Shown: positions 51,652-61,027, counted from the stretch's first letter. The stretch: DNA of 64,000 nucleotides from Micromonospora ureilytica (GCF_015751765.1 NZ_JADOTX010000001.1:4030001-4094000), one strand, 5' to 3'. Notes: generated from the letters alone by a model not told the origin. Numbers and translations: made by a program.

Positions 51652-53739
51652 CTACGTGACCGACATCACTCTGCCTTCGGGGTCCACGGGGCCCGGCAAC
51701 CCGGGGGTGGCCAGCCAACCCAGCAGCTCGCGGGCCGGACCGGCGGGCACGATCCGCAGCGCCTCTCGCGCCCGTTGGGCGTGTTCGGCGATCAGGCCGA
51801 GCAGACCGGCCACCCGGGGGTCGTCGGGCGCAACCGCCCCGGGCTGCGCCGCCCCACCCCACCGGGACGCCCCTGCCAGCTCCCGAAGCTGCTCGCCGAG
51901 GGCGTGGGCCGCGCCGACCTCACGACCGTACGTGGCCAGCGCGTTCACCACCGGAACCCGGGCGCCTCCGAGCCGGCCGCCGAGCCGACACGGCAACTCG
52001 AACGCGATGGCGGCGCGCCCGGCCAGGACGGCACCGCCGGCTCCCCCGCCCGACGACGGGTCGTCGCGCAACTCCTGAGCCCGACCTTCACAGGCCACTG
52101 TCAACGCCTCGGCGAACTCGGCGACCACCGGGCCGCCGCCCTGCGCGGCGAACTCGTACGCACGGGCCAACAGGAAGTCCGCGACCAACACCGCGAACCG
52201 GTTGCCCCACGGCGTCGGTCGGGGCCCGGTCGACCGGGGCTCCTCCCGGGCGCTGTCCACCGCCAGCCCGGCGAGCAAACCGAGGTCAACAGCTGCGGCG
52301 AGGGCGTGCCGAAGCGGATGCTCACGGCCCCCGACCGCCGCGGCGACCAGCAGCAGCACCGCCGGACGCAGCGAGAGGGTCGACAGGTCCTCGTCCACCC
52401 CGCCGAGCCGGACGAACATCGGCCAGTCCTCGCGTACGCAGCCGGCCAGCAGCTCGCCCACCGCCATGAGATCGCGCCGCAGGTCACGGGCGAGGCCCGG
52501 AGCTGGCTGGGGCAGCGGGTCCAGCAGGACACCCGCCCGCGCCCCGTCCGGGAAGAGCGCCAGCCGGCGGCAGAGGGCGAACAGTGGCCGGTCGTCGTCG
52601 AAGGTGGCGTCGAGCACCCGCCAGGCGAGCAGGTAGCGGCGCACCGAGTACCGGCCGGTCTCGAAGTAGCCGGACTGCCGGGCGGCGAGCTGCCGAGCGT
52701 ACGGAGCCGGGTCCACCGGTCCCGTCTCGGCGCGGCGGAGTGCCGTGTCGATCCGGTCGGCGGCGAGCAGGCCCGATTCCAGGGCGAAGCTGATGCCCTC
52801 ACCGGTGAACGGGCTCACCAGCCCCGCCGCGTCGCCGACCAGCAGCAGCCCTGGCACACCGCACCGGGACGGGTCGAAGTCCAACCGCAGTGGCGCACCG
52901 GTCATCGGTCCGGCCGGACGGGCCGCCCGGAACCGGTGGTCGGTCGCCACCAGCTCGGTGACGAAACGCTCGTACAGCACTCGGACGTTCTCCCGGTGGG
53001 TCGGGTCGAAGAGGCCCACGCCAACGTTTGCCGTCCCGTCGCCGACCGGAAACACCCAGCCGTAGGAGGGCAGCACCCGCCGGTCCGTGACGTCCGCCAG
53101 CGGAAGGTGGATCTCCAGCAACTCGTCGAGGTCCGCGATCTGGGTGAAGTAGCCCCGGACGGCGAACCCGGTCCATTCCCGGTCCGGGCTACGCAACCCG
53201 GCCTGGTGAGCCAGCCGCGAAGAGGCCCCGTCGGCGGCGACCACAGCCGGGGCACGCACCGGAAAACGGCGGCCCGCGTACTCGACCTGCACGCCGTGGA
53301 CCCCGGCGGCGCCGCCGAGCAGCCGGGTGGCACGTGCCCCGGTCCAGAGCACCGCGCCGGCGCGCACCGCCCGCCGGCACAGCACCGCGTCCAGCTCCAG
53401 CCGGGGCACCACCATGCCGTACCCGGTGCCGTCGGGGTCCTCGTAGTGGAAGTCGCGACCGCCCCGCCCGCGCATCCGGATCCGCACCCCGCCGACCCGC
53501 TGGGCACCCGTCAGCTCGTCGAGCACTCCCATGTCCGCGAGCAGACGTACGGCGCTGCGGGTCAGGCCGTCGCCGCAGCACTTGTCGCGGGGGAACTCGC
53601 GCCTGTCGATCAGCAGAACCCGGCGGCCCAGCACCGCCAGCCGGTAGGCCGCGGCGGCGCCGCCCGGGCCGGCGCCCACGACGACCGCGTCGAAGCCGTC
53701 GAGCCGGTCCGGGACCATCGGCGGGTCCGGCGTAGCCAT
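51652..53739 (-). CDS. Geranylgeranyl-reductase-family FAD enzyme fused to a pseudo-prenyl-synthase domain
   Basis: A 695-residue fusion. Residues 1-430 are a flavoprotein of the geranylgeranyl reductase family (GAGPGGAAAAYRLAVLGRR at 22-40, FPRDKCCGDGL, GWVFPVGDGTANVGVGLF, GLLLVGDAAGLVSPFTGEGI). From about residue 454 comes a second domain that aligns with the neighbouring prenyl diphosphate synthase: LRPAVLLLVAAAV, WG.RFAVLVADFLLARA, FELPCRLGGRLGGA, LATYGREVG. Both Asp-rich motifs are lost (VDSAREE near 492-500 where DDVMD is expected; GEQLR near 615 where DDALD is expected). The first domain probably reduces a prenyl chain, perhaps of menaquinone. The ATG is one base after the synthase stop. 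Confidence 0.88.
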   Translation of the reverse strand: MATPDPPMVPDRLDGFDAVVVGAGPGGAAAAYRLAVLGRRVLLIDRREFPRDKCCGDGLTRSAVRLLADMGVLDELTGAQRVGGVRIRMRGRGGRDFHYEDPDGTGYGMVVPRLELDAVLCRRAVRAGAVLWTGARATRLLGGAAGVHGVQVEYAGRRFPVRAPAVVAADGASSRLAHQAGLRSPDREWTGFAVRGYFTQIADLDELLEIHLPLADVTDRRVLPSYGWVFPVGDGTANVGVGLFDPTHRENVRVLYERFVTELVATDHRFRAARPAGPMTGAPLRLDFDPSRCGVPGLLLVGDAAGLVSPFTGEGISFALESGLLAADRIDTALRRAETGPVDPAPYARQLAARQSGYFETGRYSVRRYLLAWRVLDATFDDDRPLFALCRRLALFPDGARAGVLLDPLPQPAPGLARDLRRDLMAVGELLAGCVREDWPMFVRLGGVDEDLSTLSLRPAVLLLVAAAVGGREHPLRHALAAAVDLGLLAGLAVDSAREEPRSTGPRPTPWGNRFAVLVADFLLARAYEFAAQGGGPVVAEFAEALTVACEGRAQELRDDPSSGGGAGGAVLAGRAAIAFELPCRLGGRLGGARVPVVNALATYGREVGAAHALGEQLRELAGASRWGGAAQPGAVAPDDPRVAGLLGLIAEHAQRAREALRIVPAGPARELLGWLATPGLPGPVDPEGRVMSVT

Positions 53740-53740
53740 C

Positions 53741-54724
53741 TCAACCGGCCCTGGTGACGGCGTAGTCGGCGAGTCGGACCAGCGAGTCCCGGGCCGGGCC
53801 GGGCGGCAGCGGGTCGAGTCGCCGGGCGGCCCGAGCGGCACGGCTCCGGGCCTCGGCGAGGACCTCGTCCACGGCACCCGAAGCGACGACCAGCTCCGCC
53901 ACCTCGGCCAGCTCCGCCGGGGTGGGCTCGCGTACTTCCAGGAGGTCGCGTACCCGGCCGGCCGCCGGTGTGTCGCGGGCCAGCAGGCGCAGCACCGACA
54001 TGGTGTAGATCCCTTCTCGCACGTCCGTCAGTGGCCGCTTGCCGAGCGCCGCGTAGCTGCCGCGCACGTCGAGCGCGTCGTCGGCGAGCTGGAAGGCGAC
54101 GCCGAGGTCGTGGCCGTACCCGGCCAGCGCCTCGACGGTCGCCGGCGGCGCCCCGGCGAGCAGCGCGCCCAACCGGCAGGGCAACTCGAACAGGGTCGCT
54201 GTCTTGCCGGCGATGATCTCCAGGTGCTCCGCCTCGGTCAGCCCGGTGTGGAACGCGTTCTCCGTCTCGCGGAGCTGCCCGGTGCAGAGCGCGACCAGCG
54301 CCGCGGCCGCCTCCCGGCCGTACCTGTCGTCGAAGGCGGCGAGCAGGGCGATCGCCCGGGCCACCAGGAAGGTCCCGGCGACGACGGCCGCCGGCTCGCC
54401 CCATTCGGCGTTGACGCTGGGGCCGTGCCGCCGCGTGACGGCGCGGTCCATCACGTCGTCGTGGTAGAGCGAGGCCAGGTGCAGCAATTCCAGCGCCGCG
54501 GCGGCGTCGAGCAGATGTGCCGAACGGACGGTGCCGAATTCGGCCGCGACCAGCAGTAGCGCGGGACGGATCCGCTTGCCACCTCGGCGCTGCAGTGCCG
54601 TCGCCATCGCCCACAGCGCCGGGTCCGACGCTGCGACGGCGTCCCGCATCCGCCGGTCCAGGCCGGCCAGCGCCTCCCGGGTACGGGCGCTGGCCAGCCA
54701 GTCCAGTTCAGGTGCGTCACCCAC
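53741..54724 (-). CDS. trans-Prenyl diphosphate synthase
   Basis: A 327-residue polyprenyl diphosphate synthase of the FPP/GGPP/heptaprenyl family. It has GGKRIRPALLLVAAEFG, the first Asp-rich motif DDVMD (89-93) with RRHG after it, and the second motif DDALD (215-219), so it should be active. Small residues (Ala84, Ser85) before the first motif suggest a long-chain product. It is coupled to the downstream reductase fusion, as menJ and grcC1 are adjacent in M. tuberculosis, so a role in menaquinone side-chain synthesis is likely but inferred. GTG start overlapping the protease gene stop. Confidence 0.9.
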   Translation of the reverse strand: MGDAPELDWLASARTREALAGLDRRMRDAVAASDPALWAMATALQRRGGKRIRPALLLVAAEFGTVRSAHLLDAAAALELLHLASLYHDDVMDRAVTRRHGPSVNAEWGEPAAVVAGTFLVARAIALLAAFDDRYGREAAAALVALCTGQLRETENAFHTGLTEAEHLEIIAGKTATLFELPCRLGALLAGAPPATVEALAGYGHDLGVAFQLADDALDVRGSYAALGKRPLTDVREGIYTMSVLRLLARDTPAAGRVRDLLEVREPTPAELAEVAELVVASGAVDEVLAEARSRAARAARRLDPLPPGPARDSLVRLADYAVTRAG

Positions 54725-56255
54725 CGTGACCGGCGCTCCCACCGCCACCGCAGCCACAGCCGCCGTCGCCGCGCCGCCCACTGCCCGGAGCGCACAGAGT
54801 GGGCACCCGCTCGACCAACTCCTGCGCCTTCTGCAGCAGCTGCTCGTCGTCGAGCATCCGCAGGATCTCCATCGGAGTACGACCAACGGCGTCGTTCGCC
54901 AGCGCCAGCACCTCCTCGGCGGCGGAGAGTTCCTCGGTGGTCAACCGGTCCGCGAAGCGGCGCAGCGTCTTGCGGGCCTCGTCGATGTGCTCGGTGGTGA
55001 GCGTCGCCTCGGAACGCTGCGGCTGGAGCATCGCCGCGCGGGCCGTCTCGGCGTAGGTGTCGTAGAGCTTCTGCAGGTGCCGCCGGTCGGCGTCGGAGAG
55101 CTTCGTCGCCCGCGCCCGGGCGACCAGCCGGTCCTCGTTGGCGAAGTAGGTGTCGACAGCGAACCGGCCGACCCGGGTCTGCTGCAGGTAGCGCTGCCGG
55201 AACTCCTTCTCGACCGCCACATCGAGGTCGACGTCACGGTCCAGGACCCGGCGGGCGGTGCTGCTGGAGGCGCAGCCGCAGGCGCTCTCGTTGCCACCTT
55301 CGCCGCCCAGGTAGACCACCGACCCGGAGTCGCCACCCTCGGACAGGTGGGCGGTGGCGATCTGGCCCTCGAAGCTCAACACGCCGACGCCGGGGCCGTA
55401 GTCGATGCTCGCGCTGACATCCAGCTCGGTCACCGTGGAGGTGGTGTACTCCGTGGTCCGGCCGACCTTCTCCACATTGCTGCCGATGTCGACGCCGGCG
55501 ATGGCGTTCGCACCGCTCAGAAACGTCACGTCGAGCTGTTGCAGCACCTCGTCGATGGGGTTGATCAGGGTCCGGTTGCACGAGCCCGCGAAGAGCAGAC
55601 CGATCGCCGGGTGGTCGCTGTTGGCCACCGGGAAGATGTCGTCTTTCACCCGGTCGACCACGTCGTTGGGCTGGGAGACCTGGCCGATAGCGCAGTCCAC
55701 CCGATTGCCGGCCGCGTTGATCATGACGAATCGCTTGAGCGTGGCGATGGTGTCGGCCGGCGCGGTGCCGCCGTCGGCCGGGCCGGGCTGCACGATCGCG
55801 TCGCCGATCGCCCCGGCGTTCGAGTTGGCCAGCACGTGGTTGTTGCTCAGGATGCAGAGCGACCCGTCGGTGTTGTCGGTGACCAGCGCGCCGAGCGTGC
55901 CGGCCGTGACGTCGATGTGCGCGACGCTCACCCCGTTGGGCGCCGGGCGTTCCCGAGCGGTGAACTCCTGGGCGAAGAACGGGCCGGTCTCCACCACGTC
56001 GACCTCGACGAAGTCGGGCCCGAAGTAGACCCGCCGCGGCAGCAACCGGGTGGTCGGTAGGAACTGCCTCGGCACCTTGCGTACCACGTACACCACCAGG
56101 GCCGGCTCGTCCGTGCGGCGGCCGCTGACCTCCCGTCTGCCGTAGGCGAGGCCGCTGACGTTCGGGTCGCCCAGCAGCCCGGCCAGTGGTCCTCGACGGG
56201 CCGCCCGGGCCAACGCCCGGGCCTTGACGTAACTGTCGTCGTTGGAATTGGACAT
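54717..56255 (-). CDS. Trypsin-like serine protease, no signal peptide
   Basis: A 512-residue S1-like protease. The triad is visible: His140 in LCILSNNHVLAN, Asp187 in RVDCAIGQ and Ser310 in EGGDSGSVVY. The N-terminal 90 residues form a separate domain (VSGLAYGRREVSG, EPALVVYVVRKVPRQF) like the next gene upstream. The C-terminal 180 residues are helical and end in a Cys/Gly-rich tail (GCGCGGGG). No signal peptide is seen, so it is cytoplasmic or leaves the cell in another way. CAGGAGGC lies 5 nt before the ATG. It belongs to the cassette with the giant PKD protein. Confidence 0.8.
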   Translation of the reverse strand: MSNSNDDSYVKARALARAARRGPLAGLLGDPNVSGLAYGRREVSGRRTDEPALVVYVVRKVPRQFLPTTRLLPRRVYFGPDFVEVDVVETGPFFAQEFTARERPAPNGVSVAHIDVTAGTLGALVTDNTDGSLCILSNNHVLANSNAGAIGDAIVQPGPADGGTAPADTIATLKRFVMINAAGNRVDCAIGQVSQPNDVVDRVKDDIFPVANSDHPAIGLLFAGSCNRTLINPIDEVLQQLDVTFLSGANAIAGVDIGSNVEKVGRTTEYTTSTVTELDVSASIDYGPGVGVLSFEGQIATAHLSEGGDSGSVVYLGGEGGNESACGCASSSTARRVLDRDVDLDVAVEKEFRQRYLQQTRVGRFAVDTYFANEDRLVARARATKLSDADRRHLQKLYDTYAETARAAMLQPQRSEATLTTEHIDEARKTLRRFADRLTTEELSAAEEVLALANDAVGRTPMEILRMLDDEQLLQKAQELVERVPTLCAPGSGRRGDGGCGCGGGGSAGHGG

Positions 56256-56288
56256 GGCCGCCTCCTGCCGATGGAACGGGGTGATGGA

Positions 56289-56525
56289 TCAGGTTGGGCG
56301 GGCCTCGAACGGCCCGGTGAGCACGAAGCGCAGCGCGACACCGTCGACGCGCTCGCTGGTGCGGGCCACCAACACGGGGTCGGTGACGTAGACGGTGATG
56401 ACGTACGGTCCGGCCGGGTCGGGCCGACCGATGCCGGTGCCGACTGCGGCGAACCGTCGGGTGAGGTCAGCTCGGTGCGCGGCCAGCACGGCACGGACGG
56501 CGTCGAGCGAGCCAGGCTCAGCCAC
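56289..56525 (-). CDS. Small protein paralogous to the protease N-terminal domain
   Basis: A 78-residue protein. The stretch AAVGTGIGRPDPAGPYVITVYVTD matches the protease N-terminus (VSGLAYGRREVSG...EPALVVYVVRK) in pattern: G-x-G-R, then a short loop and a V-Y-V strand. It ends with VDGVALRFVLTGPFEARPT. It could be a free-standing pro-domain, an inhibitor or an adaptor for the protease 33 bp downstream. The start overlaps the end of the giant gene; GTG at 56525 is preferred, with a GTG at 56537 as alternative. Confidence 0.55.
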   Translation of the reverse strand: MAEPGSLDAVRAVLAAHRADLTRRFAAVGTGIGRPDPAGPYVITVYVTDPVLVARTSERVDGVALRFVLTGPFEARPT

Positions 56526-59500
56526 AGCAGCCGCCACGCAACGGCGGGTCGGATCGGCGCGCCGGGCCGGTCGCAGCGGGGTCGATCGGAACCGGGTGCG
56601 ACGTGGGGTCGCCGTGTTCGTCAGCGGAGTCGTCGTCCGGCCCGGAGGCGTCGGCGTACTCGGCGCAGAGCCGGACCAGCAGCCCTTCGGCCGACCGCCC
56701 GACGATCCGGACGGCGACGATGCCGGGGCCGGTGAGAGTCACCGTCGCCGGGCCCGGAGGCGAGTTCGCCGGCACGTCGACGCGGTCGAGTGGCGCACCG
56801 TCGTCGTCGAGCGCGGTCAGCTCGACCGGTTTGCCGCCCTGGTTGACCAGGGTGACGATGACCCGGTCCGCCGGGTGGGGCAGTCCGACCTGGACGCCGG
56901 CGCCGAGTTGCAGGGCCGCACCGCCGGTAGGCGGCCCGACCGCGACGACCACCCGGCCGACGCCGTCCACGGAACGGATGAGGAACTCGTGGTCCGTCCA
57001 CTCCGCCGGGAACTGGGTGCCGGGCTGCCGGCCGGCGAAGTCGAGGCAGTCACGCGGCCGTGGCGGCGGCGGCTCCGTCGGGCAGTACGGCTGCACGGCC
57101 AGCAGGTCCACGTCGTCGAACCACACCCGCCCGCCGCCCCTTCGGGGTTCACGCCCGTCGGCCACCGCCTCCAGGAAGACGGTCAGCGCGGCGGCCTGGG
57201 CAGCGACGCGTACCGTCAGCGGGCTCCACCGCTGGGCGCTCGTGCCGTCGCTCCAGACGACGGCGGCGGAGGTCGGGTCGGTGCCGCCGGTGGGGTCGAC
57301 GCCCAGCCGCGCGGTCGAGGGGTCGGCCTGGTCGAGGTCGTACCAGGCGGTGAGCTGGTAGGCCCAGCCCGGGTTGGCCCCGATCTGCTGCCGGACGCCG
57401 ACCCGTTGCTGCGGCCCAGGCACCAGCCCCTGTGCCCGGCGACCACCGTGCACCACGAAGTTGCTCGCGGCGTGCTGGCCGGTGCCGCCGGCCGCCGAGC
57501 CGGCGAGCACGTATGGCTCCCAGCCGTTGGCGACCTGTCCGGTGGTGCGCTGGGCGAACCCGTCCTCGAAATGCCGGTTGACCACGTCGACGGCCCGGAC
57601 CACCAACTCGTCGACACCTGTCCCGCCGTCGTCGTCGGTGACCGTGCACCGGGTCAGGAACGTTCCGCAGTCCGGGTAGCGGTGGGACAGCACGGCGGTC
57701 CCCCGGCCGATCGGCGGCTCGTGCGTCTCGTCGACCAGGGCCGGCAGCGGCGGGGTGCAGTCGCCGAAATCCCAGACCGCGGTGTGCGTGTCGCACCAGC
57801 CGGGATCGGTGAACCGGGCGGTGAGGGTCAGGACCGTGCAGGGGTAGGTGAACAGATCGGGGCCGGCATCGACCGTCGGCGGGACGTTGCGCACCGTCAC
57901 GGTTCGGGTGTCCGTCGCCATCCCGCCGTTCTGGTCCCGGACCCGCAGGGTCACCTCGTACACACCGTTGTCGCACCAGGCGTGCCGCACCGTGCTGGTG
58001 CCCTCGGCCCGGGGTGGGGTGTTGGTCTCCACGACCGTGCCCGGTTCGGTGGGTTGGGCGTCGCCGAAGTTCCAGGTGGTCTCGTGGGTGTCGGCGTACT
58101 CGACGTCGCTGAACCGGCCGACGAGCGTCACCACCTCACCCTCCTCGACGGTGAGGTCCGGGCCGGCGTCGACAGTGGGCGGCACGTTGGCGACGTACAC
58201 CAGCGCGAAGTGGCGGCTGGTGGCGCCGCCGGGCTGGTTGATCGTCAACGAGTGCGCCGCCAGGTAGGTGCCGCTGGCCGCGTAGACGTGGTTGACGTCC
58301 GCGGTGGCGGCCGGTCCCGCGCCGTCGCCGGTCAGCCAGGTGTAGCCGGCGGCGGCGCTGGTGTGCCCGGCGGCCAACAGGAGGGCCGACTGGGCCGTCC
58401 CGGTGTACGGCCCGCTGCTGCGGGCGGCGAGCACCTCGGTGCTCTCGCAGGAGCTGAGCACCTCCAGGTCGCCACCGAGGAGGAGCCCGTCGGCGTTGAT
58501 CACGATTGGGTCGAAGAAGACAGCCCTGACCCGCCCGATCCGGGCCAACTCGGGCGGCCAGCCGGTGATGCCGCTGACCGCTCCGGTGATCGGGTCGACA
58601 AGGCGCGACCCGCCGATGTTGTTGACCACGGCCGTGATCACCGCGGCGATCACGATGATGATGACCCCGATCAGGATGCTCCCGGCGCCGAAGCTGATGA
58701 TCGCCAAGATGATGGCGATGACCCAGAACAGGACCGACTCCTCGGGGTCGACGTCCGGCTCGCCGATCAGGTGGTTGTCCATCCGCTGGACCCCGTCGGG
58801 ATCGAGGTCGCCGCTCGGGGTCCAGTGCAGTCCCACGTCGGCCCGGAAGCTGGCGTCGACGTCGATGCTGCCGAGGATCGCGTCGATGACGGTCAGCTCT
58901 CCGGTCATCCGGATCGACCCGTCGCGGAGTACGACGTCCAACTCACGGACGTCCGCCTTGTCGTCGCCCTGGTCGACGCGGCGCGGCAGGTCGCTGTCCG
59001 CCCAACCGTTGGTGACCCGGGCGGAGTCGATGTTCTCCTGCACGATCGTCCCGTCGAGCAGGATGGCGAAGTCCCGACCGGCCGGTACGACGTTTGTCAT
59101 CGCCCCGATGTCGGCGCCCTCGCCGGCGTTGATCGCGATCACCAGCAGATCGGCGAAGACCCGGGTGGCGACGGTGTCGGCCTCGAACACCTCGCCACCG
59201 ACCTCCGGCGTCCACAGTGCCAGGAAGCCCCGCCCGACCAGGTCGCCGAAGAGCAGGTCGCCGATGGCCGTCTCGATCTGCGCCACGGTTGGCACCACCA
59301 CGCTCTGCGCCCCGAAGCCGTGCACCAGCGCCGCCCCCTGCTGGTTGAGCTGGGCTTGCAGCGCGTTGTCGAGGAATCCGAAGAGGGTGGCGTTGTTGGT
59401 GGTGAAGTGGGTGCCCTCGATGCCGGGTGCCGGGTTGATCGGTCCGGCGACCACGGTCGCGGTGTCGAACCGCAACGTGTACGCCCCCGGCGGGGTCTCC

Positions 59501-60291
59501 AGCGGCACCGTGATGGCGAGCCGGGTTTCCACAGCCATCGGGTCGGCCAGCGCGGGCGCCACGCCACTACCCACGATGTGGAACATCCGCAGGTAGACCG
59601 GCATGCTGATGAGGACGTGCCCCGGATCGGGCTGACTGACGTCGATCCGGTGGGCGGGGTCGGCCTGGTCGTCGTAGATCTCCAGGTGGGTGTCGAGGGT
59701 GTAACTGCCGACGCCGAGTCCCAGTACCAGCCCGGTGTCGTCCTGCTCGTGCGGGATCGCCGGGATACCGGGATGCAGCACGCCCCCGGGGCCGCCGTTC
59801 TCGTAGGCAGAGTGGACGTATTCGCCGAGGATCTGCACGAGCTTCGGGGCGAGAGGGTCGCCGCTGGTCAGAGTCGCGGTGACCGCGCTGCGGGGCAGGC
59901 CGTCAAAGCGCAGCCCCACGTTCTTCGAGTCGGGCAGCACCCCGATCGGCACGGCGGCATGCGCGGTGGCGGTGAGGTCCAGCAGTTGCGCGGATGGCAC
60001 CGGCGGGTCGGCGACGGTCACCTGGATGATCAAGCCGAAGGTGAGTTCGCAACCGTCGATGTCGGGCCGTGGGGTGGCGTCGAGCTGGTCCCGGGGGATC
60101 TCCACCTGGCCGCCGGCCGTGGTGAACCCGCCGATCCCGAGGCCGGCCGGGACCGGCAGGTATTGCGGGATACGTCCCTCGTCGGTGCTGGTGTCGCCAC
60201 ACTCGGCCGACTTCCAGGCGCCCTGCAGGGCCTTGCGGAGAACGGGCGGGGTCGCCTCGATGACGACCTCGAAGCCATGGGTGTCGGCCAT
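56518..60291 (-). CDS. Giant protein with possible TULIP-like lipid-binding part and PKD repeats
   Basis: A 1257-residue protein without a signal peptide. Residues 1-520 hold beta-rich sequence (FTTNNATLFGFLDNALQAQLN, VPAGRDFAILLDGTIV). They remind me of P47/OrfX-type TULIP proteins, but this is inference. A very hydrophobic stretch of about 40 residues (WVIAIILAIISFGAGSILIG, then VIIIVIAAVITAVV) follows near 520-560. Then come one PKD-like and two clear PKD domains (NVPPTVDAGPDL twice, WNFGD, WDFGD) and a C-terminal jelly-roll-like region (WFDDVDLLAV), ending in CCG. AAGGGGGA precedes the ATG. It overlaps the small gene and lies 113 bp after the 193-residue gene. Function unknown. Confidence 0.7.
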   Translation of the reverse strand: MADTHGFEVVIEATPPVLRKALQGAWKSAECGDTSTDEGRIPQYLPVPAGLGIGGFTTAGGQVEIPRDQLDATPRPDIDGCELTFGLIIQVTVADPPVPSAQLLDLTATAHAAVPIGVLPDSKNVGLRFDGLPRSAVTATLTSGDPLAPKLVQILGEYVHSAYENGGPGGVLHPGIPAIPHEQDDTGLVLGLGVGSYTLDTHLEIYDDQADPAHRIDVSQPDPGHVLISMPVYLRMFHIVGSGVAPALADPMAVETRLAITVPLETPPGAYTLRFDTATVVAGPINPAPGIEGTHFTTNNATLFGFLDNALQAQLNQQGAALVHGFGAQSVVVPTVAQIETAIGDLLFGDLVGRGFLALWTPEVGGEVFEADTVATRVFADLLVIAINAGEGADIGAMTNVVPAGRDFAILLDGTIVQENIDSARVTNGWADSDLPRRVDQGDDKADVRELDVVLRDGSIRMTGELTVIDAILGSIDVDASFRADVGLHWTPSGDLDPDGVQRMDNHLIGEPDVDPEESVLFWVIAIILAIISFGAGSILIGVIIIVIAAVITAVVNNIGGSRLVDPITGAVSGITGWPPELARIGRVRAVFFDPIVINADGLLLGGDLEVLSSCESTEVLAARSSGPYTGTAQSALLLAAGHTSAAAGYTWLTGDGAGPAATADVNHVYAASGTYLAAHSLTINQPGGATSRHFALVYVANVPPTVDAGPDLTVEEGEVVTLVGRFSDVEYADTHETTWNFGDAQPTEPGTVVETNTPPRAEGTSTVRHAWCDNGVYEVTLRVRDQNGGMATDTRTVTVRNVPPTVDAGPDLFTYPCTVLTLTARFTDPGWCDTHTAVWDFGDCTPPLPALVDETHEPPIGRGTAVLSHRYPDCGTFLTRCTVTDDDGGTGVDELVVRAVDVVNRHFEDGFAQRTTGQVANGWEPYVLAGSAAGGTGQHAASNFVVHGGRRAQGLVPGPQQRVGVRQQIGANPGWAYQLTAWYDLDQADPSTARLGVDPTGGTDPTSAAVVWSDGTSAQRWSPLTVRVAAQAAALTVFLEAVADGREPRRGGGRVWFDDVDLLAVQPYCPTEPPPPRPRDCLDFAGRQPGTQFPAEWTDHEFLIRSVDGVGRVVVAVGPPTGGAALQLGAGVQVGLPHPADRVIVTLVNQGGKPVELTALDDDGAPLDRVDVPANSPPGPATVTLTGPGIVAVRIVGRSAEGLLVRLCAEYADASGPDDDSADEHGDPTSHPVPIDPAATGPARRSDPPLRGGCCG

Positions 60292-60404
60292 TGGTCCCCC
60301 TTCGGGGCCGGTGTGGTGGAGGCCGGAGGGTGTGGACGGCCGGATGCCGGGCCGGACGTCGGGAGTTGCCTGGGACCGTCGCCGCGCGACGGGCCGCCTG
60401 TTGG

Positions 60405-60986
60405 TCAGCGGGGGTGGGTCTCGGGTTCCGGCTCCGGCGCTGGCGACTGGAGCCGGCCGGTCACCGCCGTCAACGGTGTGGTCACCGCACCGCTGAGGAT
60501 CGCGGCGAAGGCCCGCGGGGGCGCGAACCTCGGCCGGCGGGCGGAAACCCTCCGGTACTCCAGCAGCGGTTCCATCACCGGGTGCCGGTCCCGGAACGGT
60601 TCCAGCGGGTCGGGGCCGGCGCCGCCGGGCTGCCAGCGCGGCGGGTCGGTGTCCGGTTCATCACCGTCGGGGCAGGCCGGGAGCACGCCCAGGTCGGTCA
60701 GGAGCCGGCGGACGGTGGGGCCGTCGTCGGGGTCGACCTGACGATCGACAAGCCGGGCGATCGCGGTACGCAGCTCGGCGAGCTTCTCGGCGGCGGTCGG
60801 TCCGAGTCGGATGCGGTCGCCGATGCCGGTACGGGTGTCGGGGTTGAACTCGTAGCCGAGGTGCTCGACGGCCAGCAGCGGATTCGTGGCTGCCGCGATC
60901 GCGACGGCGGGAGCGGCATTCAGCCTGGCGAGGATCACGCCGGCGCGGGCCTGCAGGTCGGAGAAGGTGTTGATCTGGTCGACCAT
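60405..60986 (-). CDS. 193-residue protein of unknown family
   Basis: First gene of the cassette. The N-terminal 110 residues look helical (FSDLQARAGVILARLNAAP, AAEKLAELRTAIARLVDRQV). The remainder is Pro/Arg-rich, with the sequence EPFRDRHPVMEPLLEYRRVS and a Pro/Glu-rich end. There is no signal peptide or membrane helix. GGGAGA is 5 nt before the ATG, and a TAGGGT -10 box lies about 36 nt upstream. I recognise no family. Confidence 0.65.
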   Translation of the reverse strand: MVDQINTFSDLQARAGVILARLNAAPAVAIAAATNPLLAVEHLGYEFNPDTRTGIGDRIRLGPTAAEKLAELRTAIARLVDRQVDPDDGPTVRRLLTDLGVLPACPDGDEPDTDPPRWQPGGAGPDPLEPFRDRHPVMEPLLEYRRVSARRPRFAPPRAFAAILSGAVTTPLTAVTGRLQSPAPEPEPETHPR

Positions 60987-61021
60987 GAGGGTCTCCCATT
61001 ACTGGTGGTGACGTTGCCTGA

Positions 61022-61027
61022 ACCCTA
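61022..61027 (-). promoter_or_regulatory. -10 box of the cassette
   Basis: TAGGGT on the minus strand, 35 nt before the ATG at 60986. It could drive the whole minus-strand run from 60986 to 51652, since no terminator was found within it. Confidence 0.4.

Noticed and set aside
56395..60741. 1448-codon plus-strand frame opposite the giant PKD protein
   Set aside because: Composition is an Asp/Gly/Arg/Val-rich shadow; PKD motifs are on the minus strand.
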